Origin: Pseudomonas sp. Root562
Lineage (GTDB): Bacteria; Pseudomonadota; Gammaproteobacteria; Pseudomonadales; Pseudomonadaceae
DNA: 64,000 bases
Assembly (NCBI RefSeq): GCF_001427125.1
Contig: NZ_LMGK01000004.1
Coordinates: 62,001-126,000, forward strand
Direction: 5' to 3'
Positions 36,093 through 45,837 of this stretch are shown here, one piece after another (positions within the stretch are counted from its first letter, which is position 1; each line of letters begins with the position of its first letter). Both the position numbers and the translations under genes were made by a program. The notes under the pieces were generated by a model. The model did no database searches and was not told the origin of the DNA. It worked only from the letters and a program-made list of their open reading frames with translations.

Positions 36093-36625
36093 GGCTTGGC
36101 CTCGTCGACCAGCGCCTGATACTTGGCCGCCAGTTTTTCACGCCAGACTTGCTCGTCGATCACGCCGACGAACTTGTCGCGGATGATGCCCTTGGCGTCG
36201 ATGAAGAAGGTTTCCGGAGCGCCGTAAACACCGAGGTTCAGGCCCAGGGTGCCGGCATCGTCGCGGATGTCCAGTTGATACGGGTTGTGGAATTCCGCCA
36301 GCCACTTCAAGGCATCGGCGTTGACGTCCTTGTAGTTGATGCCATAGATCACCACGCCCTTCTCGGCCAGTTTGTTCAACACCGGGTGCTCGACCCGGCA
36401 GGAAATGCACCAGGTGCCCCAGACGTTGACCAGCGCCGGCTTGCCCAGAATGTCGGCGCGGGTCAGGGTTTTATCGCCCTGCACCGCTGGCAGGGAAAAC
36501 TCCGGGAACGGCTTGCCGATCATGGCCGAAGGCAGCTCGGCCGGGTCCAGGTACAGACCGCGATAGAGGAACACCGCCACCAGCAGAAAAATCGCCAGCG
36601 GCAACAACATTAACCAACGCTTCAT
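36089..36625 (-). CDS. dsbE: Thiol:disulfide interchange protein CcmG/DsbE
   Basis: This membrane-anchored periplasmic thioredoxin keeps the apocytochrome or CcmH reduced. The 178-residue protein has an N-terminal anchor (LMLLPLAIFLLVAVFLYRGL) and the active site WGTWCISCRVEHP (Cys73, Cys76). The CcmG-specific GVYGAPETFFIDAKGIIRDK region carries the cis-proline. It overlaps ccmF and ccmH by 4 bp. Confidence 0.96.
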   Translation of the reverse strand: MKRWLMLLPLAIFLLVAVFLYRGLYLDPAELPSAMIGKPFPEFSLPAVQGDKTLTRADILGKPALVNVWGTWCISCRVEHPVLNKLAEKGVVIYGINYKDVNADALKWLAEFHNPYQLDIRDDAGTLGLNLGVYGAPETFFIDAKGIIRDKFVGVIDEQVWREKLAAKYQALVDEAKP

Positions 36626-38610
36626 GCAGTGGCTCCCGACATGCCCAGTGCTTCACGCACGCGGCTTTTGACCTTGACGCGATAACGCCGATCCAGCGCC
36701 GCCAGCAACCCGCCCAGGCCCGTGAGCAAGCCACCGAACCAGATCCAGCGCACGAACGGTTTGACGTGCACGCGCACCGCCCAGGCGCCATCGCCCAGCG
36801 GCTCGCCCAGTGCGACGTAAAGGTCACGGGTGAAACCGGCGTCGATCCCGGCTTCGGTCATTACCGAGTTCTGCACGGTGTAGAGGCGTTTTTCCGGATG
36901 CAGCACGCTGATTTCCTTGCCATCGCGGATCACCCGTACGGTGCCCTTGTCGGACGTGAAGTTCGGACCTTCAAAGTGCTTGGCGCCTTCGAACACGAAC
37001 TGGTAACCGCCCAGGTCCATCGATTCACCCGGCGCCAGGCGCAGGTCGCGTTCGGCACTGTTCTGGCTCGACAACACCACACCCAGCGCACACACGGCAA
37101 TCCCCAGGTGCGCCACCTGCATGCCCCAATAGCTGCGGGTCAGGGTTGGCAGGCCTTTGATCAGGCCTTTGTGGCGCGTCTTGTCGAAGATGTCACGCAC
37201 GCCGGCCAGCAACACCCAGGCGGCGAGCATGAAGGTCGCCAGCACTGCCCAGTTGAAATCACCGTAGGCAACGCCGGCCACCACCGCCAGCGCGGCACTG
37301 CCGAGCAGCACCGGGGTCAGCATGCTGACCAGCCATTTCACCGGGGTGTCTTTCCAGCGCACGATCACGCCGACCGCCATCACCAGCATCAGCAACGCCA
37401 TCAATGGAATGAACAGCGCGTTGAAGTACGGCGGGCCGACCGACAGCTTGGCGCCGGTCATGGCATCGAGAATCAACGGGTACAGCGTGCCGAGCAGGAT
37501 CATCGACGCCGCCACCACCAGCACCAGGTTGTTACCCAGCAGCAAGGTTTCCCGGGACCACAGGTTGAAACCGACCTGACTCTTGACCACCGGTGCGCGC
37601 AAGGCGAACAGGGTCAGCGAACCGCCGACCACAAACAGCAGGAAGATCAGGATGAACACGCCGCGTTCCGGGTCGGAGGCGAAGGCGTGAACCGAGGTCA
37701 ACACACCGGAACGCACGAGGAAAGTGCCCAACAGGCTCAACGAAAACGCAGCAATCGCCAGCAGCACGGTCCAGCTCTTGAACACGCCGCGTTTCTCGGT
37801 GACCGCCAGCGAGTGAATCAGCGCCGTGCCCACCAGCCAGGGCATGAACGAGGCGTTTTCCACCGGATCCCAGAACCACCAGCCGCCCCAGCCGAGTTCG
37901 TAGTAAGCCCACCACGAACCGAGGGTGATACCGATGCCAAGGAAAGCCCAGGCGACAATGGTCCACGGACGCGACCAACGCGCCCACGCCGCGTCGAGTC
38001 GCCCGCCCATCAACGCGGCGATGGCGAAAGCGAAGGCCACGGAGAAACCGACATAGCCCATGTACAGCATCGGCGGGTGCACGATCAGGCCGATGTCTTG
38101 CAGCAACGGGTTAAGGTCGGCGCCATCGCCGGGCACTTGCGGCAGGATGCGCTTGAACGGGTTCGACGTGAGAATCAGGAACAGCAGGAAACCGGTGCTG
38201 ATCATGCCCATCACCGCCAGGACGCGGGCCAGCATGACTTGCGGCAGCTGCCGGGAGAACACTGAGACGGCGAAGGTCCAGCCGCCGAGGATCAAGGCCC
38301 ACAACAGCAATGAACCTTCGTGGGCGCCCCACACCGCGCTGAACTTGTAGTACCACGGCAACGCACTGTTGGAGTTATTGGCCACATAGGCCACGGAGAA
38401 GTCATCGACCATGAAGGCGTAGGTCAGGCAACCGAAGGCGAACAGCAAGAACGCGAACTGCCCCCACGCGGCTGGCTGGGCCAGGCTCATCCAGAAACGG
38501 TCACCGCGCCAGGCACCGATCAACGGCAACACGGCTTGAACCAGAGCGAAACACAGGGCCAGGATCATGGCCAAATGGCCAAGCTCGGGAATGAAGATGC
38601 CGGATGTCAT
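36622..38610 (-). CDS. ccmF: Heme lyase subunit CcmF
   Basis: CcmF is the large membrane subunit that, with CcmH and CcmI, attaches heme to apocytochrome c. The 662-residue protein has about 14 membrane helices and the tryptophan-rich WWD domain (LGWGGWWFWDPVENASFMPW). Histidines in WGAHEGSLLLWALILGGW and ALIHSLAVTEKRGVFKSW are candidate heme ligands. It is 3 bp downstream of ccmE and overlaps ccmG. Confidence 0.97.
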   Translation of the reverse strand: MTSGIFIPELGHLAMILALCFALVQAVLPLIGAWRGDRFWMSLAQPAAWGQFAFLLFAFGCLTYAFMVDDFSVAYVANNSNSALPWYYKFSAVWGAHEGSLLLWALILGGWTFAVSVFSRQLPQVMLARVLAVMGMISTGFLLFLILTSNPFKRILPQVPGDGADLNPLLQDIGLIVHPPMLYMGYVGFSVAFAFAIAALMGGRLDAAWARWSRPWTIVAWAFLGIGITLGSWWAYYELGWGGWWFWDPVENASFMPWLVGTALIHSLAVTEKRGVFKSWTVLLAIAAFSLSLLGTFLVRSGVLTSVHAFASDPERGVFILIFLLFVVGGSLTLFALRAPVVKSQVGFNLWSRETLLLGNNLVLVVAASMILLGTLYPLILDAMTGAKLSVGPPYFNALFIPLMALLMLVMAVGVIVRWKDTPVKWLVSMLTPVLLGSAALAVVAGVAYGDFNWAVLATFMLAAWVLLAGVRDIFDKTRHKGLIKGLPTLTRSYWGMQVAHLGIAVCALGVVLSSQNSAERDLRLAPGESMDLGGYQFVFEGAKHFEGPNFTSDKGTVRVIRDGKEISVLHPEKRLYTVQNSVMTEAGIDAGFTRDLYVALGEPLGDGAWAVRVHVKPFVRWIWFGGLLTGLGGLLAALDRRYRVKVKSRVREALGMSGATA

Positions 38611-38613
38611 GGA

Positions 38614-39069
38614 TCAACCCTCCTTCGCGGGCGTTGGAGCCGATTGACCGCTGTCTTTCAACGCCTTGGTCACTTCCGGCGGCATGTACTTTTCATCGTG
38701 CTTGGCCAGCACTTCATCGGCCACCACTACGCCATCGGCATTGAGTTTGCCCAGGGCAACGATGCCCTGCCCTTCGCGGAACAGGTCCGGGAGGATGCCG
38801 CGATAAGCGATGGTCACGGATTTGTTGAAGTCGGTGACGACGAACTTCACGTCCAGCGAATCGCCGGAGCGCTGCAAGGAACCGGCCTCGACCATGCCGC
38901 CCGCGCGGATGCGCGTGTCTTGGGGGGCTTCGCCGTTGGCGATCTGGGTCGGTGTGTAAAACAGATTGATGTTCTGCTGCAGGGCACTCAGGGCCAGGCC
39001 GACGGCAGCGCCGACGCCGACCAGAATCGCCAGAATGATGATCAGACGCTTTTTACGCAGGGGATTCAC
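38614..39069 (-). CDS. ccmE: Cytochrome c maturation heme chaperone CcmE
   Basis: CcmE binds heme covalently in the periplasm and delivers it to CcmF. The 151-residue protein has an N-terminal anchor ([20 protein letters not shown]), an OB-fold ([35 protein letters not shown]), and the heme-binding [12 protein letters not shown] with His124 and the nearby Tyr. The start is GTG 39069, which overlaps the ccmD stop by 4 bp; longer frames upstream are ccmD in another frame. Confidence 0.95.
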   Translation of the reverse strand: MNPLRKKRLIIILAILVGVGAAVGLALSALQQNINLFYTPTQIANGEAPQDTRIRAGGMVEAGSLQRSGDSLDVKFVVTDFNKSVTIAYRGILPDLFREGQGIVALGKLNADGVVVADEVLAKHDEKYMPPEVTKALKDSGQSAPTPAKEG

Positions 39070-39242
39070 TTGCCGTTCTCCCGGCGCAGACGACGCGCCT
39101 CTTGTTGCAGATACCGCTTGCGGGCCAGGATCGGCGCCGCCACGTTGAGGGCCAGCACTGCCAGGCAAATGCCATAGGCCGACCAGACATACAGGCCGTG
39201 ATGGCCCATGGCGAGGAAATCGCCGAATGACGCAAAACTCAT
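39066..39242 (-). CDS. ccmD: Heme exporter protein CcmD
   Basis: This 58-residue single-helix protein releases holo-CcmE from the CcmABC complex. It begins [20 protein letters not shown], has the membrane helix [17 protein letters not shown], and ends with a basic tail [18 protein letters not shown]. It overlaps ccmC (stop at 39239) and ccmE. Confidence 0.92.
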   Translation of the reverse strand: MSFASFGDFLAMGHHGLYVWSAYGICLAVLALNVAAPILARKRYLQQEARRLRRENGK

Positions 39243-39994
39243 CGAGCGACCTCCAGGCTGCTTTGCACTTCGGCTTTCACCCAACTGGCCCGTGCTTCGC
39301 GCTTGAGCACTTCAAGGCGCATGCGCAGTAGCAATACCGCGCCGAAGAAGCAGTAGAAACCCAGCGCCGTCAGCAGCAATGGCAGCCACATCTCGGCGGG
39401 CATCGCCGGTTTTTCGGTGAGGGTGAAAGTCGCGCCCTGGTGCAGGGTGTTCCACCACTCCACCGAGTATTTGATGATCGGGATATTGATCACGCCGACA
39501 ATCGCCAGCACCGCGCAGGCTTTGGCCGCACTGTCACGATTGCTGATGGCGTTGCCCAGCGCAATGAGACCGAAGTACAGGAAAAGCAGGATAAGCATCG
39601 ACGTAAGTCGTGCATCCCAGACCCACCATGAGCCCCAGGTCGGTTTGCCCCAGATCGCCCCGGTGACCAGCGCCACGGCAGTCATCCAGGCACCGATGGG
39701 CGCTGCGCATTGCAGGGCGACGTCGGCCAGTTTCATCTTCCACACCAGCCCGACGACGCCGCACACCGCCAGCATCACGTAGATGGACTGCGCCAGCATG
39801 GCGGCCGGAACGTGGATATAGATGATGCGGAAGCTGTTGCCCTGCTGGTAGTCCGGCGGGGCGAACGCCAGGCCCCAGACCACTCCAACGCCGATCAGCA
39901 GCAACGCCGCGACACTCAGCCATGGCAGCATTTTGCCACTGATGCCGTAAAACCATTTGGGCGAGCCGAGCTTGTGAAACCACGTCCAGTTCAT
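39239..39994 (-). CDS. ccmC: Heme exporter/handling protein CcmC
   Basis: CcmC loads heme onto CcmE. The 251-residue protein has six membrane helices and the WWD motif ([19 protein letters not shown]). The flanking histidines in [14 protein letters not shown] and [13 protein letters not shown] are typical axial ligands. The start [17 protein letters not shown] is the usual one; an upstream extension is in frame but not family-like. About 90 bp separate it from ccmB. Confidence 0.96.
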   Translation of the reverse strand: MNWTWFHKLGSPKWFYGISGKMLPWLSVAALLLIGVGVVWGLAFAPPDYQQGNSFRIIYIHVPAAMLAQSIYVMLAVCGVVGLVWKMKLADVALQCAAPIGAWMTAVALVTGAIWGKPTWGSWWVWDARLTSMLILLFLYFGLIALGNAISNRDSAAKACAVLAIVGVINIPIIKYSVEWWNTLHQGATFTLTEKPAMPAEMWLPLLLTALGFYCFFGAVLLLRMRLEVLKREARASWVKAEVQSSLEVAR

Positions 39995-40084
39995 AGTGTT
40001 TCCGTCACGGTTGCTCTTTACTGTGAAGAGCCAGGGCCTGTCTTTCTTCAAAAGAAGTGATCAAAAAATGACCAGGCCTCGTTA

Positions 40085-40753
40085 TTATTCGCCGACGCTG
40101 ATCTTCAGGCCAGCAGCTATTGCAAAAGGTGTCAGGGTTATCGCCAGGGCGGTCAGGCTACCCAGCCACAGCAGATAACCGGTCGCCGGCATGCCTTGCA
40201 AGGCGGCCTGCAAGGCGCCACTGCCAAGGATCAACACCGGGATGTACAACGGCAAAATCAGCAACGCCAGCAACAGGCCGCCGCGCTTCAAACCCACCGT
40301 CAGCGCTGCGCCCACCGCTCCGAGCAGGCTCAGCACCGGTGTACCGAGCAACAACGAAAGCAGCAACACCGGCAGACAGGCGGCAGGCAAACCGAGCATC
40401 AACGCCAGCAAGGGTGCGAGCAAAACCAGTGCCAGGCCGGAAAACGCCCAGTGTGCCAGCACCTTGGCCAAAACCAGAAGAGCCAGGGGGTGCGGCGAAA
40501 GGACCCACTGTTCGAGCGATCCGTCTTCGAAATCACTGCGGAAAAGCCCGTCCAGCGAGAGCAGGACCGATAAAAGCGCGGCCACCCAGACCAACCCCGG
40601 AGACAAGGTTTGCAACAATTGAGACTCGGGACCGACCGCCAACGGGAACAGCGAAACGACAATCGCAAAAAACACCAGCGGATTGGCCAGCTCCGCAGGA
40701 CGGCGGAACAATAATCGGGCCTCACGGGCCACCAACAGGCCGAATACACTCAT
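40085..40753 (-). CDS. ccmB: Heme exporter permease CcmB
   Basis: This is the membrane partner of the CcmA ATPase, which frees holo-CcmE. The 222-residue protein has six helices; it begins [20 protein letters not shown] and contains [19 protein letters not shown] and [17 protein letters not shown], both family landmarks. The ATG overlaps the ccmA stop (ATGA). Confidence 0.95.
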   Translation of the reverse strand: MSVFGLLVAREARLLFRRPAELANPLVFFAIVVSLFPLAVGPESQLLQTLSPGLVWVAALLSVLLSLDGLFRSDFEDGSLEQWVLSPHPLALLVLAKVLAHWAFSGLALVLLAPLLALMLGLPAACLPVLLLSLLLGTPVLSLLGAVGAALTVGLKRGGLLLALLILPLYIPVLILGSGALQAALQGMPATGYLLWLGSLTALAITLTPFAIAAGLKISVGE

Positions 40754-41385
40754 ACGGCCCATTTCCCCAGATCGATATCGCGGTAACCGGCCGGCATGCG
40801 GCTCAGCGTATGGTGAGTGGTCAACACCACCATCCCACCGCGTTCGCAGTGCACGGCCAGGTGTTCTTCGAGTTGCGCCACGCCTTGTTTATCGAGAGCC
40901 GTGAACGGTTCGTCGAGAATCCACAGCGGCGGACTCTCCAGATACAAACGCGCCAAGGCAACGCGGCGTTGCTGGCCCGCGGACAATGTGTGACAAGGCA
41001 CATCTTCGAAACCGCGCAGCCCGACTGCGGCCAAAGCGTCCCGGATCGCTTCATGGGAAGCCGGTTGATGCAGGGCACAGAGCCAACTCAGGTTCTCTTC
41101 CGGCGTCAGCAAGTCCTTGATCCCGGCGGCATGGCCGATCCACAACAGATTGCGCGCCAGCTCGGTGCGTTGCTCGTTCAACGGCTGGCCGTTGAGCAGA
41201 ACCTCACCGGCCGTCGGCTGCATCAGGCCTGATAACAGACGCAACAGACTCGTCTTGCCGCTGCCGTTGGGGCCGCTGATCTGTACCATTTCGCCACTGG
41301 CCAGTCGCAAATCGAGATTTTCGAAGAGCAGCCGAAGGTCTCGCTCACAGGCAAGGGCAACGGTTTGCAGGACAGGACTGGTCAA
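40750..41385 (-). CDS. ccmA: Cytochrome c biogenesis ATP-binding protein CcmA
   Basis: This is the ATPase of the CcmABCD release complex and the first gene of the ccm operon. The 211-residue ABC protein has Walker [19 protein letters not shown] (about 37-54), the signature [14 protein letters not shown] and Walker [15 protein letters not shown]. The switch histidine is in LTTHHTLS. The 198-bp divergent gap to fliK would hold its promoter. Confidence 0.95.
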   Translation of the reverse strand: MTSPVLQTVALACERDLRLLFENLDLRLASGEMVQISGPNGSGKTSLLRLLSGLMQPTAGEVLLNGQPLNEQRTELARNLLWIGHAAGIKDLLTPEENLSWLCALHQPASHEAIRDALAAVGLRGFEDVPCHTLSAGQQRRVALARLYLESPPLWILDEPFTALDKQGVAQLEEHLAVHCERGGMVVLTTHHTLSRMPAGYRDIDLGKWAV

Positions 41386-41583
41386 GGGTTCACGGGCCTT
41401 ATACGGTTCAAGTCGGCTCTGGCGCGGCCGTTAAAGAGATGCAGGATAAATGTAATGGCGGCCCGAACTAACGAGCTGGATCAAATAATTGCAATGTTTC
41501 CGGCACTCTGTATACAACTGCGCGGCATTATACATGCCAGCTCCTACTCTAAAGAGTGCATTTTCCCAAGGTTGTGACCGCGT

Positions 41584-43158
41584 ATGACAGGCGAAATGAA
41601 CATCCTCCCGCTACCGCAGATCACCCCGACATCTGCGCGCCCACAGGTAGTAAGCGGCGAGTTGCTCAAGCTGCTGACGCCCATCGAAGGTCTGATCACG
41701 GCGGGCCAGACCGCCAAGGCTGAAGTGCTGTCGCTCAAGCAGGCGGACCAGACGTTCCAGCTATTGCTCAAGGTCACCCTCGAAAGCGGCCGCCAGACCA
41801 CGGTCCAGGCCACCAGTAATCAACCGCTGGCCCAGGGCACCAGCGTGGCTGTCACCCAGCCGTCGGCGGGCAATCTGGCGATCACCGTTCAACAAGCCAT
41901 TGCTTCCAGCGTCGCCACGCTCACCCGCATCGACACCGCGCAACTGCCAGTCGGTACGCTGTTGCAGGGCAAAGTGTTGACCTCCCAGGTGTTGCCTCAA
42001 GTGCCCGGCCAACCGACGGTGTTTCGCTCGATGGTCAGCCTGCTCAATACCGCATTGAGCGGCAGCACCCTGAGTGTCGACAGCCCGCAACCCTTGCGCA
42101 TCGGCACCTTGCTCAGCGCGCAGGTGCAGGACACGCATACGCTGAAATTCGTACCGCTGAGCAGCCGTCAGGAACAGTTGGCGGTAACCCAGCAACTGGT
42201 CAGCCAGACCAGCCGTCAGGGTTCTCTGGATGGCTTGCTCAAGCTCCTGCAAAACCTGCCGCCTTCGAACCAGAACTCCAGTGACGTGCGTGCTGCGGTA
42301 GACAAGCTGCTGGCCGGCCTGCCGGACGTTCATCAGCTGAGTACACCAAAAGGCCTTGCGCTGGCGCTCGCCGGCAGCGGTGCGTTCCTCGAATCGAAAC
42401 TGCTGACCGGCCAGAACCCGGCACTGGCACCCGACATGAAAGGCGACCTGCTCAAGCTGATCGCGCAACTGACGCCGGGGCTGCCGGCCAGCACCAATCT
42501 CGGTGCAATCATCGCCGCCAACACCCTGGCCCAGGCGATGCCGAGTTTCGTGCGCAACGCGTTGGGCATGCTCGGACAGGTCAGTGCCAAGCCGTCGCCC
42601 ACCAGTTTTCCACTGCCCGAACGGATGTTGCAGAGCGCGGACGGCGAAGACGACCTCGAACACCTGCTGCGCCTCGCCGCCGCCGCGGTTTCACGCCTGC
42701 AAAGTCATCAATTGTCGAGCCTGGAGCAGACCGGAGTGACCAACGACGGACGTTTGATGAGCACCTGGCAGCTGGAAGTGCCGATGCGCAATCTGCAGGA
42801 CATCGTGCCCTTACAGATCAAGTTCCAGCGCGAAGACGCACCGGATAGCGATCAATCCCAGGAACGCCGCGACGAGCGCGAGCCGAAACAACAACTTTGG
42901 CGGGTCGATCTGGCCTTCGACATGGAGCCGCTGGGGCCGATTCAGGTCCAGGCGCAGTTGATCAAGGGCAGCCTGTCCAGTCAGCTGTGGGCCGAACGGC
43001 CGTACACCGCCAGCCTCATCGAAAGCAATCTGGCGACATTGCGCGCGCGCATGCTCGATTGCGGCCTGAACGTCGGCGATCTCGATTGCCACCACGGCAA
43101 ACCGCCCCAAGGCCCACAAACCCGCCTCGAACAACGCTGGGTCGACGAGAACGCATGA
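41584..43158 (+). CDS. fliK: Flagellar hook-length control protein FliK
   Basis: FliK is the secreted ruler that stops hook growth and switches export specificity. The 524-residue protein has a long Gln/Ser/Thr-rich N-terminal part. A conserved C-terminal domain follows: STWQLEVPMRNLQDIVPLQI, LWRVDLAFDMEPLGPIQVQA, LIESNLATLRARMLDCGLNV. It is located away from the main fliEFGHIJ genes, next to ccm, as in several pseudomonads. Its stop overlaps the next gene start (ATGA). Confidence 0.88.
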   Translation: MTGEMNILPLPQITPTSARPQVVSGELLKLLTPIEGLITAGQTAKAEVLSLKQADQTFQLLLKVTLESGRQTTVQATSNQPLAQGTSVAVTQPSAGNLAITVQQAIASSVATLTRIDTAQLPVGTLLQGKVLTSQVLPQVPGQPTVFRSMVSLLNTALSGSTLSVDSPQPLRIGTLLSAQVQDTHTLKFVPLSSRQEQLAVTQQLVSQTSRQGSLDGLLKLLQNLPPSNQNSSDVRAAVDKLLAGLPDVHQLSTPKGLALALAGSGAFLESKLLTGQNPALAPDMKGDLLKLIAQLTPGLPASTNLGAIIAANTLAQAMPSFVRNALGMLGQVSAKPSPTSFPLPERMLQSADGEDDLEHLLRLAAAAVSRLQSHQLSSLEQTGVTNDGRLMSTWQLEVPMRNLQDIVPLQIKFQREDAPDSDQSQERRDEREPKQQLWRVDLAFDMEPLGPIQVQAQLIKGSLSSQLWAERPYTASLIESNLATLRARMLDCGLNVGDLDCHHGKPPQGPQTRLEQRWVDENA

Positions 43159-43484
43159 ACAATCCCAACGCCCCACGCCAGGCCATCGCCCTCAAATACG
43201 ACGGCAGCCACGCCCCTACCCTCACAGCCAAGGGTGACGAAGAACTGGCGGAAGAAATCCTGCGGATCGCCCGCGACTATGAAGTGCCGATCTACGAAAA
43301 CGCCGAACTGGTGAGACTGCTGGCGCGGATGGAGCTCGGCGACAGTATTCCGGAAGCGCTGTATCGCACGATTGCCGAGATCATCGCCTTTGCCTGGAAT
43401 CTCAAAGGCAAGTTTCCGGCGGGGCAGGATCCGGATGCGGTCATGGTCGAGAAGGACATTACCGAACGCGGGGAGGACTACTAA
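43155..43484 (+). CDS. FlhB C-terminal-domain-like protein (EscU/YscU/HrcU family, FhlB-type)
   Basis: This 109-residue protein matches only the cytoplasmic C-domain of FlhB: AIALKYDGSHAPTLTAKGDE, then DYEVPIYENAELVRLLARME and GDSIPEALYRTIAEIIAFAW. The autocleavage NPTH segment and the membrane part are absent. Such stand-alone FlhB-C proteins can partly replace the FlhB tail in flagellar export in some bacteria. It is translationally coupled to fliK, which supports an export role. The 3' 210 bp occur again, diverged, at 52193-52402. Confidence 0.88.
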   Translation: MNNPNAPRQAIALKYDGSHAPTLTAKGDEELAEEILRIARDYEVPIYENAELVRLLARMELGDSIPEALYRTIAEIIAFAWNLKGKFPAGQDPDAVMVEKDITERGEDY

Positions 43485-43524
43485 GAATTCAAGGACGCCA
43501 TCGCCAGCAGGCTGGCTCCCACAG
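43275..43524. repeat. Left direct repeat bracketing the T6SS cassette
   Basis: The last 210 coding bases of the flhB-like gene, the spacer ATTCAAGGACGCCATCGC and the first REP arm are repeated in the same orientation at 52193-52441. The encoded peptides agree at 60 of 69 positions by my count. Confidence 0.9.
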
Positions 43525-43594
43525 TGATCCGTGGCGGCAGCGGATTTTGTGAACGACACCGAACGACTGTAGGAGCGAGCCTGCTCGCGATGGA
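43498..43594. repeat. REPIN at left edge of the T6SS cassette
   Basis: The arms are GCCATCGCCAGCAGGCTGGC and CTGTAGGAGCGAGCCTGCTC. The two halves are of slightly different REP subtypes, so the unit may be a hybrid formed by recombination. Confidence 0.8.
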
Positions 43595-43654
43595 CTCAAG
43601 TGCGCCGCGTTTATTCAGAATGCCCATTCGCGGGCAGCCAGTGCCGGGCCATGA

Positions 43655-44737
43655 TCAATTAAAGCTCCCGGTGGGTTTGGGCAGTGGCAGGCCGGTGGCA
43701 GGATCAAGGCCTTTCTCTGTGCTCAGTTTCTCGATCAGCTCTGCGGAGGGAATGACGGGCACCGCCGAGTCACGCTCTCTTTTCCATTGGAAGGTGCCAT
43801 CCCACTCGGGAAGGGTTGCAGGGGGGAGTGGGACGATGTCATCCAGGTCGGGGATTTTTGCTCCGAGGTGTTCGTGGCGACTCAAAAAAAACATAATTTT
43901 ACCGTATCGATCGACGCGTTCGTCATCTTGTTCTAATGCCATATAGTAAAGTTCATCAGATGGCGGTGGTCCTTTAAAAGCATTTTCAAGACTATGTGCG
44001 CTAGTGACGTTGCCATTTCGGATAGCTGTTTGATGTGCGCGCAGGGCCTCTTGGTATAGCTCCGAGCCGTTCGAGTAAACTGCGTAGTATCTTGCCGCTA
44101 GGGCACTATCTTGTTCCATAGCACACTTGTACATTTTCAACATAACATCTGCCATATTGGGCACATAAGATAAAAGTCTACCTATGTAGTATTGGGCGTG
44201 CGGATTCCCCAAATCGGCTGCCTGCCGAAAATACGCTCTAGACGCGGCAACATCCTGTTTAACGCCATAACCCAACTCAAGGTAATGCGCCATGTCGTAG
44301 TACGCCCCGGGGATGCCTTTGGCGACATAATATTCAGCCAGATCGATAACTTCCTTACTTGCGCCAGGAGAACTTGCTTACCCAGTTGACAGGAGGTATT
44401 GCAAATTTGTCGCAGCTTTGTAATGGTCGTGTGCAGCTGCGAGACGATAATAGCGGGCGATCTCAGTGTAATCCTTTTGCCCTTTACGTTTTTCCAGGTA
44501 AATACCATACCGATAGAGAATGTCCGCGTCCTGATCCAATACCGGTAACGAATCGCTTTCGTGAACGCACTTGAATTCCAGACTACTGTAAGCGAAGTCC
44601 GCCGACGCAGATTCAGGCATTGGCTCGTCTTTTTCTGAGCAGGCCGTGATCAGCAAGTAGCTGACAAACGCCAGTAACAGCCTACCCACCCCAAGCCGAT
44701 TACTTATCAAGTTTCGCCGCATGTCATCACGTTTCAT
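43655..44737 (-). pseudogene. Sel1-repeat lipoprotein, Tli5-like immunity paralogue broken by an in-frame stop
   Basis: Reading through, the frame would encode 360 residues matching the intact gene at 44803-45834. It has a lipoprotein signal (LLITAC), Sel1-type helical repeats (EIARYYRLAAAHDHYKAATN, AYFRQAADLGNPHAQYYIGR) and the shared C-terminus LDDIVPLPPATLPEWDGTF. A TAA at 44380-44378 follows LQYLLSTG, where the intact copy has CAG. There is no frameshift: the frame continues to 43655. It could be a decayed immunity gene or make two separate pieces; the second part has an ATG at 44293 but lacks a signal peptide. Confidence 0.85.
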
Positions 44738-44802
44738 TGAGTACCTTCGCTATCATCCATTCACTTCCCAAACTGCCCACTTACAAATCCACACGGTAAT
44801 GC

Positions 44803-45834
44803 TCAGGTGGCCTCGCTGAGTTTTGGCAGTGGCAGGCCGGTGGCAGGGTCGAGGCCTTTCTCTGCGCTGAGTTTCTCGATCAGCTCTGCGGAAGGAATGA
44901 CGGGCACCGCCGAGTCACGCTCTCGTTTCCATTGGAAGGTGCCATCCCACTCGGGAAGGGTCGCAGGTGGGAGTGGGACGATGTCATCCAGGTCGGGAAC
45001 TTTTGCGCCGAGGTGTTCGTGGCGTGTCAGGAAGTCGCTGATTTTATTGTATCGATCGACGCGTTCGTCATCTCGATGTAATGCCAAATAGCTTAGTTCA
45101 TTAGACACAGGTGGTCCTTTGAATGCATTAGCGAGGCTATACGCACTCAGATCGTCGCCATTTCGGGTTGCCGCATGATAACCGTGCAGAGCTTCTTGAT
45201 ACTTTCCGATTACTTTCGTATAACTTGAATAACTTCTTCCTGCTAATCGATGCCCTTGTTCCATCGCACACTTGTACATTGCCATCATGATATCAGCCGT
45301 ATTGGGAACGTAAGAGAGAAGCCGGCCTATGTAATACTGAGCGTCTGGACTTCCCAAGTCGGCAGCCCTCCGAAAGTAAGCTCTGGAAGCAGCAACATCT
45401 TGTTTGACGCCATAACCTAACTCCAGGTAATGCGCCATGTCGTAATAGGACCCAGGAATGCCTTTGGCCACATAGTACTCAGCTAGATCAATGGTCTCTT
45501 TGCTTGAGTCGGGAGAATGGGTCTGTCCGGTTGACAGCAGATATTGCAGATTAGTCGCGGCTTTGTAATGATCATGTGCAGCCGCGATACGATAATAGCG
45601 GGCGATGTCGTTGTAATCCTTCTGTCCTTTACGTTTTTCCAAGTAAAGGCCATACCGATAGAGGACGTCCGCGTCCTTGTTCAATTCCGGCAAGGAATCG
45701 CGTTCATACACACACTTAAACCCCAATTTACCGTAGGCAAAGTCTATTTGCGAAGGTTCGAGCATCCTTTCTTCCTTTTTCGAACACGCCAACATAAAAA
45801 AACAAAAAAATAAAACAATAATTACTTTCTTCAT
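44803..45834 (-). CDS. Sel1-repeat lipoprotein, probable immunity protein to the Tle5 phospholipase
   Basis: This 343-residue protein has a lipoprotein signal (VIIVLFFCFFMLAC, lipidated Cys17) and tandem Sel1-like repeats, for example DIARYYRIAAAHDHYKAATN, YDMAHYLELGYGVKQDVAAS and AYFRRAADLGSPDAQYYIGR. Lipoproteins with Sel1 repeats are the known periplasmic immunity partners of Tle5/PldB phospholipases. The gene begins 3 bp after the phospholipase stop, as expected for an effector-immunity pair. Its DNA is visibly richer in A+T than the neighbouring core genes, suggesting acquisition. The specific pairing is inferred. Confidence 0.85.
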   Translation of the reverse strand: MKKVIIVLFFCFFMLACSKKEERMLEPSQIDFAYGKLGFKCVYERDSLPELNKDADVLYRYGLYLEKRKGQKDYNDIARYYRIAAAHDHYKAATNLQYLLSTGQTHSPDSSKETIDLAEYYVAKGIPGSYYDMAHYLELGYGVKQDVAASRAYFRRAADLGSPDAQYYIGRLLSYVPNTADIMMAMYKCAMEQGHRLAGRSYSSYTKVIGKYQEALHGYHAATRNGDDLSAYSLANAFKGPPVSNELSYLALHRDDERVDRYNKISDFLTRHEHLGAKVPDLDDIVPLPPATLPEWDGTFQWKRERDSAVPVIPSAELIEKLSAEKGLDPATGLPLPKLSEAT

Positions 45835-45837
45835 CGC

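Noticed and set aside
41509..41516. TGTATACA upstream of fliK, similar to the gcl operator palindromes
   Set aside because: Only the 8-bp core is shared, there is a single copy, and the functional context differs, so it is likely chance.
43498..43594. REPIN arrays as possible CRISPR repeats
   Set aside because: All are inverted pairs rather than regularly spaced direct repeats with unique spacers, and no cas gene is present.
44182..44508. Frameshift explanation for the broken immunity gene
   Set aside because: The alignment with the intact copy has no length change around 44340-44400; the break is a substitution to TAA, and the same frame continues on both sides.
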